Shown here one piece after another: positions 24,734 through 30,152 of a stretch of 30,152 bases of DNA. The stretch is from the NCBI GenBank assembly GCA_027669155.1, contig JAQEDR010000009.1, positions 54,404 through 84,555 of the forward strand. Direction: 5' to 3'. Under the pieces are notes generated by a model. That model was given only the letters and a program-made list of their open reading frames with translations. It was not told the DNA's origin and did no database searches. This DNA is from Peptoniphilaceae bacterium AM52-5BH (GTDB lineage Bacteria; Bacillota; Clostridia; Tissierellales; Peptoniphilaceae). A program made the translations under genes and the position numbers. Every line of letters begins with the position of its first letter. The first letter of the stretch is position 1.

Positions 24734-25867
24734 TCATAGTCCGTAATCTTTTAGCAAACTTATATATAAATTTCTACCCTTTTCAGTTAGTTTATAAACT
24801 CCCTCATCTATCAGTATCTTGTTTTCTGCTATTAAAATCTTGCTATATTTTTCTATATCTTCTTTTTTCCAGGATAGATGTTTATATATTGTGCCTATAC
24901 CCAGTTCTTCTTTTGAATTTTCTTCTTGTTGGTGGTTGCCAACATGCATCAAGAAAGCATCCTTCTTAAATTCAATATGCTTCCTCTTGCGCGTGATTAT
25001 TTTCATCAAAAATCCATTTTTGTTAAATAAAAATGTGATGAAAAAAGTAATCCCTGCTATGGTTGCTGACATACCAGACATTGAAAGGTTGTAATACATT
25101 GCCAAGACAAAACCTAAAATAGAATTTAATATTGAGTAAAGAACAGAAATGATTATCATCGTTCTCAAATTTTTACTTATTAGGTAAGCGCTAGATGCAG
25201 GAGCAATCAGGAAGGATATTACCAAAATTGCACCGACTGCTTCAAAGGCAACTACTGTTGTGAAGGATGTTAAGCTCATCAGACCATAAAATAAAAATAC
25301 TTCTGAAAAGCCAGCAATTTTTGCAAATTCTGCATCAAATGTTGTAAGTTTTAGTTCTTTAAAGAAAATCCATATAAAGGCTAAGTTTATAAGTCCCATT
25401 ACCGACATCTGCAAGAGCGATTTCGGTATTTCCACGCCTAAGAAATTCACAGTATTTAGGGGAGCCATTATCACTTCACCCATCAAAACAATATCCACAT
25501 CGAGGTGAACATTTCTCGCATATTTAGTTATAAGGATTACTGCCAAGGCAAAAAACATCGGAAAAACAATACCAACTGCATCATCATTTTTTACAAGTTT
25601 GGTTTTAGAGAGCGATTCTATAGAAAACACCGTTATTACTCCAAAAATTGCAGCTCCAAATACCAAATAAACTGAAGTAATATCCTTTACTATAAAATAC
25701 GCAAGGACGATTCCAAGTAAAATTGAGTGGCTAATTGCATCAGCTAGCATGGAAAGTCTTCTTAAAACAAGAAAAACACCTATGATACTACAAGCTATGG
25801 CTGTAACCAAGAGAACTAACAAGGTTTGGTAATTGTCTATAAAGCAATATCTAAGAAAGTCCATCAT
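24734..25867 (-). CDS. troD: metal ABC transporter permease with a C-terminal winged-helix-like extension (TroD-like)
   Basis: 377 residues. The first ~280 are a ZnuB/TroC-type permease with about eight helices, including the conserved RRLSMLADAISHSILLGIVL and VAFEAVGAILVISFLIAPAS. After the last helix there are about 100 extra residues: a His/Lys-rich linker (KRKHIEFKKDAFLMHVGNHQ), then GIGTIYKHLSWKKEDIEKYS and IDEGVYKLTEKGRNLYISLL. The last part looks like the winged helix of DtxR/MarR proteins. Family members normally end near 280, though TroD proteins with extensions are known. Its start overlaps the neighbouring permease gene by 17 bases. Confidence 0.9.
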   Translation of the reverse strand: MMDFLRYCFIDNYQTLLVLLVTAIACSIIGVFLVLRRLSMLADAISHSILLGIVLAYFIVKDITSVYLVFGAAIFGVITVFSIESLSKTKLVKNDDAVGIVFPMFFALAVILITKYARNVHLDVDIVLMGEVIMAPLNTVNFLGVEIPKSLLQMSVMGLINLAFIWIFFKELKLTTFDAEFAKIAGFSEVFLFYGLMSLTSFTTVVAFEAVGAILVISFLIAPASSAYLISKNLRTMIIISVLYSILNSILGFVLAMYYNLSMSGMSATIAGITFFITFLFNKNGFLMKIITRKRKHIEFKKDAFLMHVGNHQQEENSKEELGIGTIYKHLSWKKEDIEKYSKILIAENKILIDEGVYKLTEKGRNLYISLLKDYGL

Positions 25868-26729
25868 ATGTTTTCCTCACAATCTTTGTCCTCATACCTC
25901 TTGGGCCGATTATCATAGAAATTAGTGAAATAAAGCTCATGATAAGTATGATTGTAGATCCTGTACTCATACCATCGTAAACTGTGGATATATAGGTTCC
26001 AATAAATGCAGAAACGCCTCCACAAAACCCTGCTATTATTAACATTTCATGAAATTTATCAGTCCACTGTAGGGCTGTTATTGCAGGCACTATAAGCATT
26101 GATGAAATTAAAATCGCGCCAACCAACTTAAGACCAGTTGTGATTAAAAGCATGGTCGCAAGAAGAATTACTGTATTCATCAAAGTAGGATTAATACCGA
26201 TTGTTTTAGCATAAACTTCATCAAATACATAAACTTTTATCTCCTTATAGAAAGCTAAAAGAAGTAAAAGTGAAAAAATAGATACAACGAATATTATCTT
26301 TACATCATTTTTCATGATGTATGAAGCTTGGCCAAAAATATAATTTTTTAGACCCGATTGAGAAACTCCTGCGTAGATGGGATTGCCTTGGATAAATGAT
26401 TTTAAAACCATACCAAGACCAAAAAAACTTGACAGCACAATAGCTAAAGTCGCATCAAGGTCTATCTTTGAATTATTTGCGATTATATCTATCAAGAAAA
26501 AAGATATAGCCCCAGCGATGGCTGCTCCTAACAAAAGTATAAGAGGAGATTTTTCCATTGATAACATAAAGGCAAGGACTATGCCTGGATAGGTAGAATG
26601 ACCTATAGCATCACCAATTAGCGATTTTCCTTTTAAAACACTTATAGACCCGATTATACCTGTTGCCATAGCAAGGATTACTGTGCCTAGAGCAACTATT
26701 ATAAAAGAATCATTTCTAAAAATTTCCAT
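25851..26729 (-). CDS. troC: metal ABC transporter permease (TroC-like)
   Basis: 292 residues of the ABC-3 (ZnuB/MntB/TroC) permease family with about eight or nine helices. Family blocks include VLKGKSLIGDAIGHSTYPGI near the start, the coupling-helix region AKTIGI, and LKLVGAILISSMLIVPAITA near the end. A normal-length protein that would form a heterodimer with the extended permease encoded next. GAGG precedes the ATG. It starts four bases after the ATPase stop. Confidence 0.92.
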   Translation of the reverse strand: MEIFRNDSFIIVALGTVILAMATGIIGSISVLKGKSLIGDAIGHSTYPGIVLAFMLSMEKSPLILLLGAAIAGAISFFLIDIIANNSKIDLDATLAIVLSSFFGLGMVLKSFIQGNPIYAGVSQSGLKNYIFGQASYIMKNDVKIIFVVSIFSLLLLLAFYKEIKVYVFDEVYAKTIGINPTLMNTVILLATMLLITTGLKLVGAILISSMLIVPAITALQWTDKFHEMLIIAGFCGGVSAFIGTYISTVYDGMSTGSTIILIMSFISLISMIIGPRGMRTKIVRKTYDGLS

Positions 26730-26733
26730 AAGC

Positions 26734-27444
26734 TTACCTCACAAAGGCCTTATCTACATTTTCTTTTGTGAAAGCCTCGCTAACAGGTCCTTGGGCAATT
26801 ACTTTTTTATTCAAAATCACTATATAATCAAAATACTTTTCTATAGTGTTAAGATCATGGTGAACAACTATGGAAGTTTTTCCCTTCATTTGAGAATCTT
26901 TCATAAAATTAAAGATAACTTTTTCTGTCACCTTATCAACACCAGCCAAGGGCTCATCCATAAAATAAATGTCAGCATCTTGAGCTATAGCTCTTGCTAT
27001 AAAAACTCTTTGTCTCTGACCCCCAGAAAGCTCTGAAATTTGCCTATCTTCAAAATCTTGCATACCAATTTTTTCTAGGGCCTTTCTTGCAAGGTCATAA
27101 TCAGCCTTAGTTGGCCTTTTGAGCCAACCAAGGTGGACATACCTGCCCATTAGGACAACGTCTAGGACCGTTGTTGGAAAATCCCAATTAACAGAGGCTG
27201 TTTGAGGAATATAGGCAATTTTTTTCTTAACCTCATCAAAGGACTTGCCCATAATTAATACAGACCCAGACAATTTTTTCTGCAAATTTAGGATTCCCTT
27301 GATTAAGGTAGATTTTCCCGCTCCATTAGGACCAATTATAGCCGTTATCGAATTATTAATTATTTCAATATCATTATCCCAAAGCACAGGCTTATCTGCA
27401 TATGCTATTGTCATATCTTCAACTTTTATGATTACATCTTTCAA
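26734..27444 (-). CDS. troB: metal ABC transporter ATP-binding protein (TroB-like)
   Basis: 236 residues with Walker A GPNGAGKST at 38-46, a Q-loop PQTASVNWDFP, signature LSGGQRQRVFIARAI, Walker B IYFMDEPLAGVD and the switch histidine in VVHHDLNT. The 'PQ...VDWdFP' Q-loop and DEPLAGVD are typical of Mn/Zn/Fe uptake ATPases of the TroB/MntB/SitB group. The start codon is TTG, with AGGTG upstream. It energises the two permeases of the operon. Confidence 0.93.
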   Translation of the reverse strand: MKDVIIKVEDMTIAYADKPVLWDNDIEIINNSITAIIGPNGAGKSTLIKGILNLQKKLSGSVLIMGKSFDEVKKKIAYIPQTASVNWDFPTTVLDVVLMGRYVHLGWLKRPTKADYDLARKALEKIGMQDFEDRQISELSGGQRQRVFIARAIAQDADIYFMDEPLAGVDKVTEKVIFNFMKDSQMKGKTSIVVHHDLNTIEKYFDYIVILNKKVIAQGPVSEAFTKENVDKAFVR

Positions 27445-27452
27445 AATTTCAC

Positions 27453-28394
27453 CTATTTCAAGTTTTCTACAATCAAATCAACATTGTGCTTATACATATC
27501 TATATAGTTATCTCCTACTTGGCCTTCTGATGCTAAAGAATCTGAGAACAATTCCTGACCTTCACCAGAAACAACTTTTACATCAAAGCCTTTAGCCTTT
27601 ACAGCTTCTTTTAATTTTTCCATCCTCATTGGATCTGTAGTTGATTCTGCAAAAATTGCCTTAACCTTGTTTTTAACAATAAAATTAACAGTATCTTCTA
27701 TATCCTTATTTGCTACTTCACTATCAGTTGATACGCCTTGAGGAGCCTTAACTGGGATGTTGTAGGCCCTAGAAAAATAATTGAAAGCATCATGTGGAGT
27801 AATCAAGTACCTGCTTGCTTCTGGAATTGAACTAATCTTCTCCTTATTTTCCTTATCTAATTCATCTAATTTAGCTAGATAGGATTCTAGATTTTTTTCA
27901 ATGCTTTCTTTTTCTTCAGGAAGGAGTTTTTCTAAATCTTCAGCAGCATTTTTTGTTGCTTCCTTATAAAGTTTGATATCAAACCAAAAGTGTGGGTCAA
28001 CAACAACTTTTCCGCCTTCTTCCATCTCTCCTATATCTTCTTTTTTGAAAGTTCTAGAAACTGCAGAACCCTTCTTTTCGAGTACATCAACCATCTTTCC
28101 TTCAAAGTGAAGACCATGGTATAAAAGTAAATCAGCCTTCTTAATCTTCTCTAAGTCTTGTGGCTTTGCAGTATATAGATGTGGATCTTCTCCAGCTGGG
28201 ATAATGAATTCTTTTTCGACCTTATCTCCCACTAAATTATCCACCATATCATACAAAAATGATGTTGTAACAGTTACAATCTTTTTTCCATCACCTTGCT
28301 TGTTAGCTTCCAAATGAGTTTTATCCGCATTTTTAGAACAAGAACTAGCAATAATAAGCATTGCTAAAACTATTAATAATTTTTTTAATTTCAT
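27453..28394 (-). CDS. troA: metal-binding lipoprotein of an ABC importer (TroA-like)
   Basis: 313 residues of the cluster 9 (ZnuA/TroA/PsaA) solute-binding family. The N-terminal signal ends in a lipobox IASSC with C19 as lipid anchor. Metal ligands fit TroA: H72 (EDPHLY), H135 (VDPHFWFDI), H201 (TPHDAFNYF) and D285 (ELFSDSLA). Three histidines and one aspartate are seen with Mn, Zn or Fe. There is no long His-rich loop before the second histidine, which argues against a dedicated ZnuA zinc protein. GGAG precedes the ATG by seven bases. First gene of the operon. Confidence 0.93.
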   Translation of the reverse strand: MKLKKLLIVLAMLIIASSCSKNADKTHLEANKQGDGKKIVTVTTSFLYDMVDNLVGDKVEKEFIIPAGEDPHLYTAKPQDLEKIKKADLLLYHGLHFEGKMVDVLEKKGSAVSRTFKKEDIGEMEEGGKVVVDPHFWFDIKLYKEATKNAAEDLEKLLPEEKESIEKNLESYLAKLDELDKENKEKISSIPEASRYLITPHDAFNYFSRAYNIPVKAPQGVSTDSEVANKDIEDTVNFIVKNKVKAIFAESTTDPMRMEKLKEAVKAKGFDVKVVSGEGQELFSDSLASEGQVGDNYIDMYKHNVDLIVENLK

Positions 28395-28418
28395 ATTTTC
28401 TCCGATAAATTAAGATAA

Positions 28419-28432
28419 TTAGGCGTGCCTAA
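28419..28432. promoter_or_regulatory. DtxR/SirR-like operator at the tro start site
   Basis: TTAGGCGTGCCTAA: six-base arms that pair perfectly around a central GT. It agrees with the inner part of the DtxR/IdeR/SirR consensus TTAGGTTAGCCTAA at 11 of 14 positions. It begins eight bases downstream of the predicted -10, that is, over the expected transcription start. A DtxR-type protein is encoded as the last gene of the same operon. Confidence 0.7.
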
Positions 28433-28440
28433 CTATTTAT

Positions 28441-28468
28441 ATTGTAGCACCTATTTTATTTTTGTCAA
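28441..28468 (-). promoter_or_regulatory. promoter of the tro operon
   Basis: On the minus strand TTGACA (28463-28468) and TACAAT (28441-28446) are 16 bases apart, close to the vegetative consensus. The expected start is near 28434, leaving a leader of about 40 bases to the lipoprotein ATG. Confidence 0.7.
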
Positions 28469-28477
28469 TCATTTTCT

Positions 28478-28492
28478 TGATAATAATTATCA
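28478..28492. promoter_or_regulatory. perfect Fur-type 7-1-7 box upstream of the tro promoter
   Basis: TGATAATAATTATCA is a perfect palindrome around one base and equals the Bacillus Fur consensus TGATAATNATTATCA. It lies ten bases upstream of the -35. Fur bound here would border or partly cover polymerase. The closely related Zur and PerR boxes make the exact regulator uncertain. Confidence 0.7.
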
Positions 28493-28571
28493 TCTGGTTG
28501 GATTATTGATAATTAACCCTAAATTTTTTGGTTTACCATCATAAGCGAGAATTAAAAAAGCACCTCACTTG

Positions 28572-28733
28572 TGACCTGAACCCGTAAACACGGAACAATT
28601 TAATAATCTTTTAAGCGGAATGTAATCTGTACATAACAGGGGACATCCCGTTTAATTTTGTTTTAATCCTATCTTCATTGTACCATTTAATATATTTTTC
28701 AATCTCACTTATCAAATGGTCATAGTTTACTTG
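28572..28733 (-). pseudogene. 3' end of a dead IS3-family element (OrfB C-terminus and right end)
   Basis: The minus-strand frame reads VNYDHLISEIEKYIKWYNED, then RIKTKLNGMSPVMYRLHSA and stops at 28611. This is the C-terminal block of IS3-family OrfB ('..i..YI.wYN..Ri...L.gmsPv.yR'). The terminal repeat follows: on the plus strand TGACCTGAACCC at 28572-28583, the usual TG-type end. The DDE core and the rest are gone. It lies in the opposite orientation to the intact element on its right. Confidence 0.7.
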
Positions 28734-28925
28734 CAGAATTTACGCTTTGGGTTTACGGTTACCTTTTTGGTCTTTGCTATCTATAGCTAGCTTGCCCACC
28801 TGTTACGCCTTATATTCTGTTCCTGTTTGTCAAGCCACGATTTCGCTATCCGTTCTTCTCACCTAGATGTCGCCATCTAAAACTTGCAAGTCGATATTAG
28901 ATTCGTCGGTAACTACGCTCTGTAG
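28734..28925. other. less AT-rich stretch of unknown origin between two IS3 pieces
   Basis: About 190 bases that look clearly less AT-rich than the surroundings. No frame is open: the best minus-strand reading (VRRTDSEIVA, QTGTEYKA, QVGKLAIDSKDQKGNRKPKA) is broken by four stops. It contains a strong local palindrome around GCTATCTATAGCTAGC. GTTTACGG here is inverted relative to CCGTAAAC near 28582. It could be a structured RNA piece (for example an intron or element end) or imported dead coding DNA. Confidence 0.35.
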
Positions 28926-29007
28926 TGGTATGGATACAATAAATAGTACAGTTTAAAATCGAACATATGATACAATAAACAATAAGAAAACATAGGGGGA
29001 TTTTAAA

Positions 29008-29283
29008 TTGGCTAGACACTACGAAGAAGACTTTAAAAAGCAAATAGTAGAAATCTTTAACCAAGGTAACTACACATATAAAAAATTGGGAGAAGAGTAC
29101 GATATAGCACCATCAACAATAAGAGGATGGGTTAATAGGTACAATAATTCAAATTCTTTTGATATCGACGACAATAGAACAGAGGAAGAAAAAGAATTAA
29201 TCAGGCTAAGAAAAAAATTAAAACAGCTCGAAATGGAAAATGATATTTTAAAGCAAGCTGCACTACTACTAGGCAAAAAGTAA
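29008..29283 (+). CDS. IS3-family transposase OrfA
   Basis: 91 residues from a TTG start with a GGGGG-type site about seven bases upstream. A helix-turn-helix ([29 protein letters not shown]) is followed by a leucine-zipper segment ([33 protein letters not shown]). OrfA binds the ends and, by programmed -1 frameshifting, supplies the N-terminus of the OrfAB transposase. It ends GGC AAA AAG TAA; the run C-AAAAA-G is a weaker version of the usual A-AAA-AAG slip site. Confidence 0.9.
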   Translation: MARHYEEDFKKQIVEIFNQGNYTYKKLGEEYDIAPSTIRGWVNRYNNSNSFDIDDNRTEEEKELIRLRKKLKQLEMENDILKQAALLLGKK

Positions 29284-29324
29284 AGCTCATTATCTCAAAT
29301 AGGGATAAATACAGTATTAGTGCA

Positions 29325-30137
29325 ATGTGTAAGTTTTTAGGAATAACTAGAAGTTTAATATACTATCATTTAAATAAAGAAGATTCTAAAAATAACCTAA
29401 AGACAGAAGAGCTTTTAGAAGAAAAAATCAAAGAAATATTTAGAAAAAGTAAAAATGCATATGGATCAAGAAAAATCAAAGTAAAATTAGAAGAACAAAA
29501 TATCATAGTATCAAGAAGAAAAATATGTAGAATAATGAAAAAACACGCTTTAATATCAAGCTATACCGTAAAACAATACAAGGTAGAGAAAAGCACATGT
29601 AACAACAAACAAATCAAAAACAAAATAGATAGACACTTTGATAATAGGCCATCTTTACAAGCATGTGTAAGTGACTTAACCTACGTAAAGGTAGGAAACA
29701 GTTGGAACTACATATGTGCAATAATAGATTTACACAACAGGGAAATAATAGGATATGCAGCAGGGAAAAATAAGAGTGCTGAATTAGTTAAAGAAGCAAT
29801 TTACTCAATAAAATATCCATTAAATAAAATACAAATATTCCATACGGATAGAGGGAGAGAATTTGATAATAAGAGTATAGATAGAATACTAGATATATTT
29901 GGAATAGAAAGATCCTTAAGCAAAAAAGGAAGTCCATATGATAATGCAGTAGCTGAGGCATTTAATAAGGTGATGAAAACAGAATTTGTATATCAGAAAG
30001 AATTTAGAAGTTTAAATCAACTAAAATTAGAACTATCAGAGTATATTTATTGGTACAACAACCTAAGGATCCATGGATCCTTAGATTACTTATCACCAGT
30101 TAAATATAGACATTTAAGATCAACTAGAAGTTATTAG
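29325..30137 (+). CDS. IS3-family transposase OrfB (DDE catalytic part)
   Basis: 270 residues from the first ATG. The frame is -1 relative to OrfA and stays open back to the slip site at about 29274-29280, so the natural product is probably an OrfAB fusion of about 375 residues. A rve integrase core carries D117 (VSDLTYV), D175 (FHTDRGREF) and E211 (NAVAEAFNKV), with the typical 35-residue D-E gap, then the C-terminal EYIYWYNNLRIHGSLDYLSP. All three acids are present and the frame is unbroken, so it may be active. Confidence 0.92.
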   Translation: MCKFLGITRSLIYYHLNKEDSKNNLKTEELLEEKIKEIFRKSKNAYGSRKIKVKLEEQNIIVSRRKICRIMKKHALISSYTVKQYKVEKSTCNNKQIKNKIDRHFDNRPSLQACVSDLTYVKVGNSWNYICAIIDLHNREIIGYAAGKNKSAELVKEAIYSIKYPLNKIQIFHTDRGREFDNKSIDRILDIFGIERSLSKKGSPYDNAVAEAFNKVMKTEFVYQKEFRSLNQLKLELSEYIYWYNNLRIHGSLDYLSPVKYRHLRSTRSY

Positions 30138-30152
30138 TTAGTCTTAGATTAG

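Larger units (their letters stand above)
28926..30152 (+). mobile_element. IS3-family insertion sequence, apparently intact, right end outside the window
   Basis: Overlapping transposase frames OrfA and OrfB are both full length with an intact DDE triad. The left end lies about 80 bases upstream of OrfA. GATACAATAAA occurs twice there (28933-28943 and 28969-28979), which may be transposase-binding or promoter repeats. No matching right terminal repeat is seen before the window ends, 15 bases after the OrfB stop, so the exact ends are unknown. Confidence 0.8.

Noticed and set aside
28478..28492. Zur or PerR box instead of Fur box
   Set aside because: Not excluded, since the 7-1-7 boxes of these paralogues are similar, but the exact TGATAATNATTATCA form fits Fur best; kept as Fur-type.
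1..30152. CRISPR array, tRNA or rRNA genes
   Set aside because: No regularly spaced direct repeats and no tRNA T-loop or rRNA-like conserved blocks were seen on either strand by eye.

Overview
The window is AT-rich DNA with low-GC Gram-positive genes: GGAGG-type ribosome binding sites, frequent TTG/GTG starts and tightly overlapping operons. The proteins and the Fur-type and DtxR-type operators suggest a Bacillota anaerobe of the Anaerococcus/Peptoniphilus/Finegoldia kind. That is an impression from the protein sequences, not a database result. Most genes lie on the minus strand.

Layout. 1-616: insertion-sequence debris (start of an IS3-type orfA, a hairpin at its end, an IS256-type transposase remnant). 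617-4813: an STM3941-like membrane protein, a CPBP membrane protease, and a tightly coupled two-gene module of unknown function (glycine-zipper/coiled-coil protein plus a 490-residue His/Asp-rich protein). 4814-5606: decayed sequence and terminators. 5607-10280: response regulator, histidine kinase, ABC ATPase and FtsX-like permease, which look like one antimicrobial-peptide or envelope-stress sensing and efflux unit. 10406-11799: a GNAT acetyltransferase, then an XRE regulator with a membrane partner behind a near-consensus promoter.

11880-19396 is largely a gene graveyard. It holds an IS30 transposase full of stops, an AbiEii-type toxin remnant, fragments of one unknown family at up to three sites, a frameshifted two-TM protein, an ATC hydrolase cut by an in-frame TAA, a methyltransferase that has lost its SAM-binding loop, a frameshifted multi-TM protein and a scrap of an ECF-type ATPase. 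A few intact genes sit among them: a DUF3784-like protein, a four-TM protein and an alpha/beta hydrolase.

19397-28500 is a metal-uptake region. A heterodimeric exporter-fold ABC pair (possibly of the siderophore-importing YbtPQ/IrtAB kind) is divergent from an AraC-type regulator. It is followed by a complete TroABCDR-like Mn/Zn/Fe uptake operon (binding lipoprotein, ATPase, two permeases, DtxR-family repressor). A Fur-type 7-1-7 box, TGATAATAATTATCA, lies upstream of the tro promoter, and a 14/15 match lies between the ABC pair and the AraC gene. A separate DtxR-like palindrome sits at the expected tro transcription start. Together these suggest one metal regulon under two regulators.

28572-30152: the 3' end of a dead IS3 element, a less AT-rich unidentified stretch, and an apparently intact IS3-family element running to the window edge.
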